Shown here: one piece after another, positions 35,113 to 46,299 of the stretch
How positions within the stretch are numbered: the first letter of the stretch is position 1
How the letters are laid out: the number at the start of each line of letters is the position of its first letter
DNA from: Ga0077530 sp035565975
Lineage (GTDB): Bacteria; Pseudomonadota; Alphaproteobacteria; Rhizobiales; Hyphomicrobiaceae
DNA length: 64,000 bases
Assembly: GCA_035565975.1 (NCBI GenBank)
Contig: DATMRT010000081.1
Location: 1 to 64,000 of the forward strand
Direction of reading: 5' to 3'
Notes under the pieces: generated by a model
Told to the model about the DNA's origin: nothing
What the model saw: the letters and a program-made list of their open reading frames with translations, nothing else
The model's database searches: none
Translations under genes and position numbers: made by a program

Positions 35113-35838
35113 TCACAACCCGTTGATGCGCATGAGAGCGTCGAAATGCTTCTGCGCTGCGAAGTCGATCACCTGCATGTACTGGCGCGCCGTGTCCTTC
35201 GCTTGCTCCTCCGGCATGATCTGCAAAGGCAGTCCAGTGGACATCGCCAGCACCTGCTGCTTGGCCGCCCGCTCGAGATAGTAGAGGTCGTCGAAGGCAA
35301 AGGCGATCGAAGGTCCGCCAATCGAAATGCCGTGGTGAGCGAGGAAGAAGATGTCCGCCGTCGGATTGGACTTCTGCGCGTCGGCGATGCGCTTTCCTTC
35401 GCTCTCGTCGAGCGCGATACCGCCGAAGGACTGATAGGCAATGCGCCCGTAGTAGCGCGCCGCGGTTTGATGCGCCATCTCTAGGCGGCCACCCTGCACC
35501 ATCGTCAGCGACGTCGCCCAGGGCATATGCACGTGCAGAATGCACTGATGGCGCGGATTGGCGCGATGGCCTTGGACGTGGATGTGCCGCGCCGTCGCCT
35601 CGACCTCGCCATCGCCTTCAATCACCTGGCCATCGCCGTCGATGAGCAGAAGGTGCTCCGGGCGCATCTCGGACCAGTGCAGCCCGTAGGGATTGATGAG
35701 GTAGCGCTCCTCAGGTCCCGGCACGACGACCGAGAAGTGATTGCAGATGCCTTCCGAGTAGCCGAACTTCTCCGCAAGGCGGAAGGCGGCGGCAAGCTCG
35801 CGGCGCAGGCGCATGGGAGAGGCGGCAGAAGTCGGCAT
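35113..35838 (-). CDS. Class II aldolase/adducin family protein
   Basis: The 241-residue product has the class II aldolase fold with metal-binding histidines in ILHVHMPWAT and the later LAHHGISIGG, plus the N-terminal SEGICNHFSVVVPG segment. Family members include fuculose-phosphate aldolase, ribulose-5-P epimerase and the methylthioribulose-phosphate dehydratase MtnB. Nothing here decides between them. The ATG at 35838 is where homology begins. It is followed on the same strand by core-MetE copy 1, which could point to sulfur or methyl metabolism. Confidence 0.88.
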   Translation of the reverse strand: MPTSAASPMRLRRELAAAFRLAEKFGYSEGICNHFSVVVPGPEERYLINPYGLHWSEMRPEHLLLIDGDGQVIEGDGEVEATARHIHVQGHRANPRHQCILHVHMPWATSLTMVQGGRLEMAHQTAARYYGRIAYQSFGGIALDESEGKRIADAQKSNPTADIFFLAHHGISIGGPSIAFAFDDLYYLERAAKQQVLAMSTGLPLQIMPEEQAKDTARQYMQVIDFAAQKHFDALMRINGL

Positions 35839-35987
35839 ACGGCTCCTCGCTGTCGGGGATGGGACGCGCTCGAAATGATAAGGAGGATAAAACGGACTGC
35901 CAAGCGGCCAACCGCTGGGCCTCGCGATGCCGCGGCGAAGGCTGTATGCCTTTGCACAGGGTAAGCGGCGGGCAGGAGAGGCACGAC

Positions 35988-36467
35988 ATGCCGGAATGGG
36001 TCGAGATTCTGCTTCTGGTGAGCGCGACGACAGGTGCCGGTCTCGTCGGCGGCATCTTCTTCGCCTTCTCGAATTTCGTGATGCCGGCACTGGCGCAACA
36101 GCCCGGCGTCGGTGGCGCGCGTACCATGCAGAGCATCAACGTGACCGTGCTCAATCCGCTCTTCTTGGTCGTTTTCTTCGGTACGGGCCTCGTTGCCCTG
36201 GCGGTCGCGATCGCGACGCCCAATGCCTGGAGCGCCCCGGGCGCATTACTCGCCTGGATCGGGACCGCGCTCTATCTCGTCGGCACGCTCGGGGTCACTA
36301 TGGTGTTCAACGTGCCGCTGAACGATCGTCTTGCCTCGGCCGCGACGGAAAGCAGTCTTTCCCAGACATGGAGCCACTTTCTTCATGCATGGACATGGTG
36401 GAACCACGTGCGCACGATAGCTGCCCTCCTCGCCGCCGCTCTCTTCGCGCTCGCCATCGCTTATTAA
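35988..36467 (+). CDS. DUF1772 (anthrone oxygenase-like) membrane protein
   Basis: The 159-residue protein has four hydrophobic segments. Motifs are GGIFFAFSNFVMPALAQ near the N-terminus, FNVPLNDRLA before the third loop and WNHVRTIAALLAA at the end, the standard DUF1772 pattern. Fungal relatives are called anthrone oxygenases; bacterial function is unknown. AGGAGAG is 8-14 bases before the ATG at 35988. It is divergent from the aldolase and convergent with the copper ATPase. Confidence 0.88.
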   Translation: MPEWVEILLLVSATTGAGLVGGIFFAFSNFVMPALAQQPGVGGARTMQSINVTVLNPLFLVVFFGTGLVALAVAIATPNAWSAPGALLAWIGTALYLVGTLGVTMVFNVPLNDRLASAATESSLSQTWSHFLHAWTWWNHVRTIAALLAAALFALAIAY

Positions 36468-36479
36468 GGCGCGCCGACA

Positions 36480-38882
<2,403 letters not shown>

Positions 38883-38900
38883 GACGGCTTTCCGTTCCTG

Positions 38901-38946
38901 ATACCCCCACCGGGTATAGCTTGACACATATACCCCGGTAGGGTAT
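38901..38946. promoter_or_regulatory. Twin CsoR-type operators in the divergent copA/csoR promoter
   Basis: Two 17-bp palindromes, ATACCCCCACCGGGTAT (38901-38917) and ATACCCCGGTAGGGTAT (38930-38946), lie with centres 29 bp apart. They match the G/C-tract palindromes bound by CsoR/RcnR-family repressors. A TTGACA at 38921-38926 lies between them for the csoR side, and a TTGACG on the opposite strand at 38948-38953 can serve copA. Repressor binding would therefore block both promoters. Confidence 0.8.
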
Positions 38947-38956
38947 TCGTCAAGCC

Positions 38957-39232
38957 ATGAGCCATGATGCCAAATCGTCCCGCCTCAAGCGCCTCAACCG
39001 CATCGAGGGTCAGGTCCGCGGCCTCGCGCGCATGGTCGAGGAAGACCGCTACTGCATCGACATCGTCACGCAGATCGCCGCCGTGCGGGCGGCGCTTCGG
39101 CGCGTCGAGGAATCCGTGCTGCGCGACCACGTCAACCACTGCGTTCGCCACGCCATCGCGAGCGGCGACAAGGCTGAGCAGGAACAGAAGGTCGCCGAGC
39201 TCATGGACGTGCTGATCCGCACCGAACGTTGA
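38957..39232 (+). CDS. csoR: CsoR-family copper-sensing repressor
   Basis: The 91-residue all-helical DUF156 protein has the Cu(I) ligand set Cys33, His58 and Cys62, with the same 25- and 4-residue spacing as M. tuberculosis CsoR. The family opening RLKRLNRIEGQVRGLARMV is clear. Apo-protein should bind the two palindromes just upstream and release them on Cu(I) binding. It heads a two-gene unit with the DUF411 gene. The His/Cys pattern argues against nickel (RcnR) or formaldehyde (FrmR) sensing. Confidence 0.92.
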   Translation: MSHDAKSSRLKRLNRIEGQVRGLARMVEEDRYCIDIVTQIAAVRAALRRVEESVLRDHVNHCVRHAIASGDKAEQEQKVAELMDVLIRTER

Positions 39233-39260
39233 ACCCGCGACCGCCTTCCCGGAGAACCAC

Positions 39261-39734
39261 ATGGCTCGATCGCTCTACTCTCGTCGCGGTTTGCTGGGCG
39301 CTGGCGCCGCCCTCGCGTTTGGCCTGGTGACGCCTGTCCGCGCGGAGCTCTCCGCTACGCTCGATGTCTACAAGGACCCGAACTGCGGCTGCTGCACCGG
39401 CTGGATAGCCCACCTGCGCCAGCAGGGATTTCTTGCGCGTGTCACGGATACGGCGGAGATAGCCGCCATCAAGCAGCGCCTTGGCGTCCCGGACGCGCTC
39501 ATGTCGTGCCACACGGCTCAGCTCAACAACTACGTCATCGAGGGACATGTTCCCGCGCACGCCATCAGACGGCTCCTCGCGGAGAAGCCGCAAGCGCTAG
39601 GTCTCGCGGTACCCGGCATGCCGATCGGATCTCCAGGCATGGAAGGCGGCGAGCCTGAGACCTATGACGTCATCCTGTTCGGCAAGACAGGCACGCAACG
39701 GTTCGGCCGCTACATCGGCAATCGGCCCGCTTGA
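39261..39734 (+). CDS. DUF411 exported metal-binding protein
   Basis: The 157-residue product starts with a twin-arginine-like signal (SRRGLLGAGAALAFG). The DUF411 domain follows: VYKDPNCGCCTGWIAHL with a CxCC cluster, LMSCHTAQLNNYVIEGHVPA and the Met-rich GMPIGSPGMEGG. Members are periplasmic copper-handling proteins found in copper/silver resistance loci. It is 28 bp after csoR and expected to share its copper induction. Confidence 0.92.
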   Translation: MARSLYSRRGLLGAGAALAFGLVTPVRAELSATLDVYKDPNCGCCTGWIAHLRQQGFLARVTDTAEIAAIKQRLGVPDALMSCHTAQLNNYVIEGHVPAHAIRRLLAEKPQALGLAVPGMPIGSPGMEGGEPETYDVILFGKTGTQRFGRYIGNRPA

Positions 39735-39927
39735 GCGACGCCCTGCACGAGCGTCAATTTCCAAGTGCCCAAGGCGTCGTCGTGCGAGCCACCTGCGATT
39801 GGCACTGATGTGGCGCCGGTGCAGCAGAAGCTTGGAAAGTCAGCCCATTTCTGCCTGAGCCTTGCTCGTGCCACGACGCCGTCACATTCCTACGCGGCCG
39901 GCGAGGCTCAGCGACGGGAGGCGCAGG

Positions 39928-42750
39928 ATGCGGCGGGTATGGATGGTGCTGGCGGCCGGCCTCGTACTCGCAACCTTCGCGCTGGCGCCAGCATGGTCTC
40001 AGTCCTCACCTCAGCCATCGGGCACCGACTTCTCGGCGCACTTTTCGCGCTGGCAGCAGGCGCAGGACGGCGAGCAGCGCATCTCCGTCGGTGAGGCCCT
40101 TCTCGCCGAGGCCCCCGCGCTCTCGCCATGGCCCCTCGCCGCCGATCGCGCGCAGGTCATCGCCGAGCTGCAGTTCGGCATAGCGAGCGCCTACGTCAAC
40201 CGTCCGACGGGCGTGCGTGCCGACAACATCGAGACGGCGATCGGTCATTTCGAGGCCGCTCTTCCGGCCTGGACCTTCGAGCTTGATCCTCAGAACTGGG
40301 CGACGCTCCGAAACAACCTGGGCATTGCCTACTGGGCACGCATCCGCGGCGAGCGTGCCGACAACCAGGAACGCGCGATTGCCCACTTCCAGTCCGCGTT
40401 GCGCGTCTTCACCCGGGAGAGCGCGCCCCAGGAATGGGCCCGCCTGCAGAACAACCTCGCCGTCGTCTACCAGAGCCGCATCCATGGCACGGCCGCCGAC
40501 AACCTCGAGGCCTCCATCACGCATACGGAAGCAGCGCTCGGCGTCTTCACGAGAGAGGCGGCCCCCATGCTCTGGGCCATGGCGCAGAACAATCTCGGTG
40601 CCAGCTACCGCAATCGCGTCCGCGGCGCGCGCGCGGAGAACCATGAGAAGGCCATCGCGCACATCACGAACGCCCTCAGCGTCTTCTCGCGCGAACAACT
40701 CCCAAGAGAATGGGCGTCCGCACACTACAATCTCGCGACCGCGTATCTCGCGCGTGTCGGCGGCGACCAGGCCGAGAACCAGGAGAAGGCCATCGCGCAT
40801 CTCGATGCGGCATTCGAGGTGTTCACCCGCACGGGATATCCCATGGAATGGGCGCGCGCGCAGAATGCGCTGGCAAACACCTACTCCGACCGTATCCGCG
40901 GCCTCCCCGCCGTCAACCGGGAGATGGCCATTGCGGCATACGAGGCCGCTCTCACCGTCTTCACGCGTGACGCCTTCCCGCACGAGCACATGCGCACCAG
41001 CCGGGCGCTCGGCAACACGCTCCTTCAGGCTGGCGAATGGAGCGAAGCCGGAACGGTGTATCAAAGCGCGCGCGAAGCGTTCCTCCTTCTTTTCGGTCAG
41101 GGCTTCGATGAAACCCAGGCCAGCGCTCTTATCGCCGACGCCGGTCCGTTGTTTGCGGAGGCCGCGTTCGGTGCCATCGAGCGCGGTGATGCCGAGACGG
41201 CGATTGCCTTGGCTGACGAGAGCCGGGCGCGCCTGCTGGCCGTGTCGCTCAGATTACAGTCGCTCGAGTTATCGGCGGAAAACCGGGCGCGCCTCGATGC
41301 GCTGCGTGCCGCCATCCGGGCAGCTCAGGCGGCCGCCGAGGCCGGAGCAGATCGCGGCACAGCCATCGAGCAGTTGAGCGCGCTTCGACGCGAGCTGCTG
41401 GCCCTTGTGACGGCAAGCGGTGCGAGCGACGACCGCAGCACGGCAGCCCTCGCGGAGGCGCGTCGCATTGCATCCGCAGGCGGCGCCGTGGCGATCCCGA
41501 TCGTGACGTCACTCGGCGGCAGGCTCATCGTGATCGGTGGCGCCGATAGTCCCAAGGCAAGCGTCATCGACCTTCCCGAGCTCACGCCAACGAGGCTCTC
41601 GACGCTGCTCGCCGGACCTGAGGGTGTGGTCGGCGGCGGCTGGATCGGCGCCTATTTCGCCAACTATTTCGAGGGCGAAGAAAAGCAGAAGCGCTGGCCG
41701 CAGTGGATGGCGGCGATCCAGGATCTCGGCCCCGAGCTCTGGCGTCTCTTCGTTGGCGATCTGGATGCAGCTCTCAAGGCCCACGGCATCAAGCCGGGCG
41801 CGCAACTCGTCTGGGTGCCTTCGGGTTGGCTCGGCGTACTCCCGGTCGGCCTCGCGCAGGATCCGGTCAGTCAGCGTCGCCTTGGCGATGAGTACGAGAT
41901 CACGGTGACGCCTAGTCTCGCCGCCCTCGCAGCCGTGCGCGCGCGTGCGGCAACAAAGGATCCTCCGAGCCTTCTGGCGGTCATCAACCCCACGGGTGAC
42001 CTGCCGGGATCCGAGCTCGAAGGTGCCTTCATCGCGGCGCACTTCCCTGAAGCGTCGCGTGCGTTCCTCGTCGGTGAGAACGCGACCCTCGAGGCGGTGC
42101 TCGAAGCGCTCAAGGGACGCAGCCACTGGCACTTCGCCTCGCACGGCACGTTCACCTGGTCCGATGTCCGCCAGTCGGGCCTCATCATGCACGGCTTCGC
42201 ACGTCTCAGCGTTGGGCGATTGCTCGAAGTGGACGGGCTCGGCCACCCCCGCCTCGTCGTGCTGTCTGCCTGCGAGACCGGCCTCTCCGAGATCACGCGC
42301 AATCCCGATGAGTTCATCGGCCTACCCGGCGCGTTCATGGCCCTCGGTGCGGCCGGCGTCCTCGGCACGCTATGGCCTGTCTCGGATATTGCCTCGGCCC
42401 TGCTGATCGCGCGCTTCTATGAGTTGCATATCGACAAGGGGCTGCGCCCCGCGGCGGCGCTCCATGAGGCCCAGGCGTGGCTGCGCCAGGCGACGAACGC
42501 CGATCTCACGGCCTACGTTCAGGAAGCCTCGGATGCGGGCCGCATGGCGCGCAGCCATGCCGATGCGACCCGCGCGGCCATGAGCGCGGAAAACCTCAAG
42601 CGCGGGCGCAACAGCGGCGCCGTCGAATGGCTCGCGCCCGCATCCTCCCGCATGGACAGCGTCGCCAAGGAGGCACCACCACCGCAAACGCTCGCCCGCC
42701 CCTTCGCGCATCCCTATTTCTGGGCGGGCTTCGTCTACACCGGGCAATGA
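39928..42750 (+). CDS. Exported TPR-CHAT protease-like protein
   Basis: The 940-residue protein begins with a signal sequence (RRVWMVLAAGLVLATFALAPAWS). Six TPR-like repeats of 46 residues follow (about residues 98-373), then a helical linker. The C-terminal CHAT domain has catalytic His739 in HFASHGTF and Cys782 in VLSACETGLSE. CHAT proteases are clan CD relatives of caspases. The ATG at 39928 has GGGAGGCGCAGG upstream. It follows the copper genes by 193 bp and precedes a serine hydrolase. The target is unknown. Confidence 0.9.
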   Translation: MRRVWMVLAAGLVLATFALAPAWSQSSPQPSGTDFSAHFSRWQQAQDGEQRISVGEALLAEAPALSPWPLAADRAQVIAELQFGIASAYVNRPTGVRADNIETAIGHFEAALPAWTFELDPQNWATLRNNLGIAYWARIRGERADNQERAIAHFQSALRVFTRESAPQEWARLQNNLAVVYQSRIHGTAADNLEASITHTEAALGVFTREAAPMLWAMAQNNLGASYRNRVRGARAENHEKAIAHITNALSVFSREQLPREWASAHYNLATAYLARVGGDQAENQEKAIAHLDAAFEVFTRTGYPMEWARAQNALANTYSDRIRGLPAVNREMAIAAYEAALTVFTRDAFPHEHMRTSRALGNTLLQAGEWSEAGTVYQSAREAFLLLFGQGFDETQASALIADAGPLFAEAAFGAIERGDAETAIALADESRARLLAVSLRLQSLELSAENRARLDALRAAIRAAQAAAEAGADRGTAIEQLSALRRELLALVTASGASDDRSTAALAEARRIASAGGAVAIPIVTSLGGRLIVIGGADSPKASVIDLPELTPTRLSTLLAGPEGVVGGGWIGAYFANYFEGEEKQKRWPQWMAAIQDLGPELWRLFVGDLDAALKAHGIKPGAQLVWVPSGWLGVLPVGLAQDPVSQRRLGDEYEITVTPSLAALAAVRARAATKDPPSLLAVINPTGDLPGSELEGAFIAAHFPEASRAFLVGENATLEAVLEALKGRSHWHFASHGTFTWSDVRQSGLIMHGFARLSVGRLLEVDGLGHPRLVVLSACETGLSEITRNPDEFIGLPGAFMALGAAGVLGTLWPVSDIASALLIARFYELHIDKGLRPAAALHEAQAWLRQATNADLTAYVQEASDAGRMARSHADATRAAMSAENLKRGRNSGAVEWLAPASSRMDSVAKEAPPPQTLARPFAHPYFWAGFVYTGQ
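40219..41046 (+). repeat. Six in-frame 138-bp repeats inside the CHAT gene
   Basis: Units start at 40219, 40357, 40495, 40633, 40771 and 40909, each encoding 46 residues. Each begins A(D/E)N-x-E-x-(A/S)I or a close variant (AVNREMAI in the last) and contains W-A-x2-x-N-x-L-x-x-x-Y. They have diverged in DNA and protein, so this is an old tandem expansion rather than a recent or slipping repeat. Confidence 0.85.
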
Positions 42751-42877
42751 GGCGCCGGCTCTGCCTGCGCGGCGAGCATTGATGCCCGTCTACGGCGTCT
42801 CTTGTCTTCGCGGCCCGCATATCCGAACCTTGGCCAGAATCCGGACCGCCCGCGGTCCCAACAGACAGGAGTGCTTC

Positions 42878-44008
42878 GTGCCCGAGCCCGCGTATACGCC
42901 CCCTCCCGAGGACGCAGTCTGGGAAGCCCTCACGCCCGCCGCTGCCGGCTTGGATGCGGGAAAGCTCGAAGCGGCCGTCGCCTGGGCCGAGGCCTCCGAA
43001 AGCCCCTGGCCGCGCTCGTTCTACTACCCGGACGGCCGTTACGTCGGAAATGTGGAGTGGAACGAGAGCGGACCCTGGAGCGAGATCACGGGGCTCGTGC
43101 GCCCCCGCGGCGGACCCGCCGGCATGATCATGAAGGGCGGCCGCATCGTCGCCGAGTGGGGCGACACGCGCCGCGCAGACGTCACGTTCAGCGTCGCGAA
43201 AAGCTATCTTTCGCTGCTCGCAGGTGTTGCCGTCGGCGACCGCCTGATCGGCAGCGTCGATGATCGCGTCGGCGCGACCGTCAAGACCGGTCATTTCGAT
43301 GGGCCGCACAACGGACAGATCACATGGCGCCATCTCCTCGTGCAGTCCTCGGAGTGGGACGGCGTGCTCTGGGAGAAGTCCGACCAGGTCGACCACTTCC
43401 GCCAACCCGGCGGTCTCGACAGCAACAAGAACAAAGGCCAGCTCCGCCAGCGGCAGACGCCCGGCACGTACTACGAATACAATGATGTGCGCGTGAACGT
43501 GCTCGCCTTTGCGCTCCTGCAGTGCTTTGGCAGAGCGCTGCCCGACGTGCTGCGCGAGCGCATCATGGAGCCCATCGGCGCCTCGCGCGACTGGGAATGG
43601 CACGGCTACTCGACGTCGTGGACGGAGGTCGGCGGCAAGCGCGTGCAGTCCGTCTCGGGCGGCAGTCACTGGGGTGGCGGTCTCTTCATCCCGACGCGCG
43701 ACCATGCCCGCGTCGGTCTCCTCGCCGCACGCAACGGGCGCTGGGGCACGCGGCAGCTCTTACCGGAAAACTGGATGGCACAGTCGCTGGAGCCGTCCGT
43801 CACCAATGCTGGCTACGGTTTCCTCTGGTGGCTGAACCGCGGCGGACGCAATTTTCCGAGCGCGCCCGCGGATAGTTGGTTCGCTGTCGGCGCCGGCAAC
43901 AACCTCATCTGGGTCGCGCCTTCGCAAGATCTCGTCGCCGTCTTGCGCTGGATCGACAAGAGCAAGGCCGATGGTTTCTTCAAGCGGCTCATGGCCGCGA
44001 TTGCGTAG
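42878..44008 (+). CDS. Serine hydrolase of the beta-lactamase/penicillin-binding-like family
   Basis: The 376-residue product has the class C-type motifs SxxK (Ser105-Val-Ala-Lys108 in TFSVAKSYLSLL) and YxN in YYEYNDVRVN, and a late gly-rich WFAVGAGNN. Members hydrolyse esters, amides or lactams; few are true beta-lactamases. It starts with GTG at 42878 behind CAGGAGTGC. No signal peptide is evident, so it may be cytosolic. The following NTF2-like gene is 27 bp away and probably cotranscribed. Confidence 0.88.
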   Translation: MPEPAYTPPPEDAVWEALTPAAAGLDAGKLEAAVAWAEASESPWPRSFYYPDGRYVGNVEWNESGPWSEITGLVRPRGGPAGMIMKGGRIVAEWGDTRRADVTFSVAKSYLSLLAGVAVGDRLIGSVDDRVGATVKTGHFDGPHNGQITWRHLLVQSSEWDGVLWEKSDQVDHFRQPGGLDSNKNKGQLRQRQTPGTYYEYNDVRVNVLAFALLQCFGRALPDVLRERIMEPIGASRDWEWHGYSTSWTEVGGKRVQSVSGGSHWGGGLFIPTRDHARVGLLAARNGRWGTRQLLPENWMAQSLEPSVTNAGYGFLWWLNRGGRNFPSAPADSWFAVGAGNNLIWVAPSQDLVAVLRWIDKSKADGFFKRLMAAIA

Positions 44009-44035
44009 GTGGTGCAGCAGCCGGGAGGACTTCAC

Positions 44036-44422
44036 ATGCAGAAGATTGTCGATGAGCCTGTGACCATCGAGCGCGTCCGCGAGATTGGGGATGCCTTCGC
44101 CCGTCGTGATGTCGATGCGATCGTCGACTGCTTCGCCGAGGATGGGGAATTCCGCAACGCCAAGGGCCCCGACGTCTGGGGCCAGACATACAAGGGCAAA
44201 GATGAGATCCGCAGCTACTTCGTGCCGCTGTTCGCGAACAGCCCCGATGTGCGTTGGATCCACACGGCCGAGTATGTCGTCGGAAATCGCGCCGTGACCG
44301 AATGGCTGCGCACGGCGACACTGCCCAATGGCCAGAAGCAGGAGTGGCTCGGCTGCGACCTCTACACCTTCCGCGGCGACAAGATCGTGCGCAAGGACAC
44401 CTACATCAAAGTCGTCGGTTGA
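44036..44422 (+). CDS. NTF2-like/SnoaL-type nuclear transport factor 2 family protein
   Basis: The 128-residue product has the cone-shaped NTF2-like fold pattern: RVREIGDAFARRDVDAIVDCFAED, a mid-segment FRNAKGPDVWGQTYKGKDEI and the final FRGDKIVRKDTYIKV. Such proteins are small binding domains or enzymes (isomerases, cyclases) acting on varied small molecules. GGGAGG lies before the ATG. It follows the serine hydrolase and ends 7 bp before the convergent SDR. Confidence 0.85.
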   Translation: MQKIVDEPVTIERVREIGDAFARRDVDAIVDCFAEDGEFRNAKGPDVWGQTYKGKDEIRSYFVPLFANSPDVRWIHTAEYVVGNRAVTEWLRTATLPNGQKQEWLGCDLYTFRGDKIVRKDTYIKVVG

Positions 44423-44429
44423 AGCGATC

Positions 44430-45209
44430 TCAGTCCGGGATGAGACCCCCGTCTACGTTGTAGGACTGGCCGGTGATGTTGCGGGCGCGCGGCGAGGCGA
44501 GGAAGACGACCATGTCGGCGATATCCTCCGGCTCGTTCGCGCGCCGGAGCGGCACGCCGGCGACGGCCCGCGCTTCCACCGCCTCGATGCTCATGTTCTC
44601 GGTCTTGGACATGACTCTGACGATCTCCTCATAGAGGGCCGTGCGCACGATGCCGGGGCAGACCGAGTTGACGTTGATGTTGTGCGGACCGAGCTGCTGC
44701 GCCGCCGTCTTGGTCAGGCTGATGACAGCGCCCTTGCTCGCTGCGTAGATCGCATTCGATGTGCCCGGAAAACCCTTTCCTGCAACCGAGGCGATATTGA
44801 TGATGCGCCCGCTCCGACGCGGGATCATCTCGCGCGCGACACGCTGCAGGCAGAAGAACACCCCCTTTGCGTTCACACGATGAATACGGTCCCAGTCTTC
44901 CTCCGTGAGATCCATGATGTAGGCGCGACGGGTGACGGCGGCGTTGTTTACGAGAATGTCGATGCGGCCGAACGCGGCGATGCTTTCGCCCACCATGCGG
45001 TCGATGTCCGCGACACTGCCGAGATCGGCGCGGATGGCGTGCACACGCCGTCCCTTGGCTTTGACCGCCGCCGCCGTTTCATTGAGCGTTTGCTCGTTGA
45101 TATCGACGACGACGAGATCCGCGCCTGCATCGGCCAGCGCCAGCGCTGACGCCCGGCCAATGCCCTGCCCTGCCCCCGTCACGATGGCAATCTGGTCCTT
45201 GAGGTCCAT
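44430..45209 (-). CDS. SDR family oxidoreductase
   Basis: This 259-residue classical SDR has the cofactor motif TGAGQGIGRASALAL and an acidic Asp (VVVDI) favouring NAD over NADP. It also has LVNNAAVTRR, catalytic IASVAGKGFPGTSN with YAASKGAVISLT, and a C-terminal ARNITGQSYNVDGG. It resembles 3-oxoacyl-ACP or sugar-alcohol dehydrogenases; the substrate is unknown. It stands on the opposite strand to its neighbours, with 216 bp upstream before the PEP mutase-like gene. Confidence 0.9.
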   Translation of the reverse strand: MDLKDQIAIVTGAGQGIGRASALALADAGADLVVVDINEQTLNETAAAVKAKGRRVHAIRADLGSVADIDRMVGESIAAFGRIDILVNNAAVTRRAYIMDLTEEDWDRIHRVNAKGVFFCLQRVAREMIPRRSGRIINIASVAGKGFPGTSNAIYAASKGAVISLTKTAAQQLGPHNINVNSVCPGIVRTALYEEIVRVMSKTENMSIEAVEARAVAGVPLRRANEPEDIADMVVFLASPRARNITGQSYNVDGGLIPD

Positions 45210-45425
45210 GACCTGCTCCTCCCTGTCTATCCGGCGGGTCTCGCGCCTGCCTCGTCTTCATCCTGCCACTCGACGGAGCCGTCATCCATAGGCGCGTTCC
45301 AGCGTGCCATCATGTCAGACCGCCGGAGTTCGCACTTGCTTCTGCAGTGCAGCGGCGACCACAATGAACCTATCCTTCTCGCCCATGGCCTTCCCCCCGA
45401 CAGCCCCTCAGGAAAGTGATCCAAC

Positions 45426-46286
45426 ATGAACGCTCCCGCCCGCCTGCGCGATCTCCTCGCCAAGCCCGAGTTCGTCGTCATGCCCGCCGTCTGGGATGGG
45501 CTCAGCGCAAAGCTGACCACGGGCGCCGGCTTCAAGACCGCTTTCATGTCGGGATCGTGCGTCGCGGCGAGCCGTCTCGGCGGGCCTGATCTCGATCTCA
45601 TTTCGTTCGCGGAGATGTTCGACTCCTTCAACATGATCCGCGGCGCGGCACCTGATCTGCTCGTGCTCGCCGACGCCGATCACGGCTATGGCAATGCCAT
45701 GAACGTGCAGCGGACCGTGCGCGCCTACGGTCGCGCGGGCGCTGCCGCCATTCTCATCGAGGACAAGATCACGCCCCGCGCGCTCACGTCCGCCGGCAAG
45801 CCCTGCCTGCCGCGAGAGGAGGCGCGCATGAAGATCCGCGCCGCCGTGCAGGCCGCGAAAGAGTCCGGTATTCTTGTCATGGCCCGCACGGATTGCCGCC
45901 CGACGGCCGGCATCGACGAGGCCGTCGCCCGCATCGAGATGTTCGTTGCCGAGGGCGCGGACATCCTCTTCCTCGACTCGCCGGCCGATGAGGGCGAAGT
46001 CCGCCGCGCCGTCGCCGCGGCCGCGGGCCGCCCATCCTTTGCTGTGCTCTCGCCCGGTGCGCCGCGCGAGACTCCCACCCAGTCACGCGCCGCCGAACTC
46101 GGCCTGAAGATCGGCACCTATCCGACCGGCATGCTCTCCCCCGCGATCGCCGGCATGAAAGCCGGTCTTGCCGCCCTGAACGCCGGCAAGGCGGAGGCTG
46201 CCGGCGCGCTCACGCCGGCAGAATTCCGCTCGACCCTCGGCTATCAGGACTACGAGGCACACGCCAAGCAGTTCAACATCGGCTGA
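45426..46286 (+). CDS. Isocitrate lyase/PEP mutase family protein
   Basis: The 286-residue TIM-barrel enzyme shows the superfamily motifs FMSGSCVAASRLG, the metal-binding LADADHGYGNAMNV and ILIEDKITPR, and DILFLDSPA. Related enzymes include 2-methylisocitrate lyase, oxaloacetate decarboxylase and carboxyvinyl-carboxyphosphonate mutase. The exact reaction is open. AGGAAAG precedes the ATG. It is convergent with the TRAP transporter genes, 13 bp apart, and could act on the imported acid. Confidence 0.9.
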   Translation: MNAPARLRDLLAKPEFVVMPAVWDGLSAKLTTGAGFKTAFMSGSCVAASRLGGPDLDLISFAEMFDSFNMIRGAAPDLLVLADADHGYGNAMNVQRTVRAYGRAGAAAILIEDKITPRALTSAGKPCLPREEARMKIRAAVQAAKESGILVMARTDCRPTAGIDEAVARIEMFVAEGADILFLDSPADEGEVRRAVAAAAGRPSFAVLSPGAPRETPTQSRAAELGLKIGTYPTGMLSPAIAGMKAGLAALNAGKAEAAGALTPAEFRSTLGYQDYEAHAKQFNIG

Positions 46287-46299
46287 GCGGGAGTGGCGC

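Noticed and set aside
45227..45313. A 28-codon frame upstream of the SDR ending in an acidic peptide
   Set aside because: Composition looks gene-like but there is no clear ribosome site and it is too short to judge; could be a leader peptide or a remnant.
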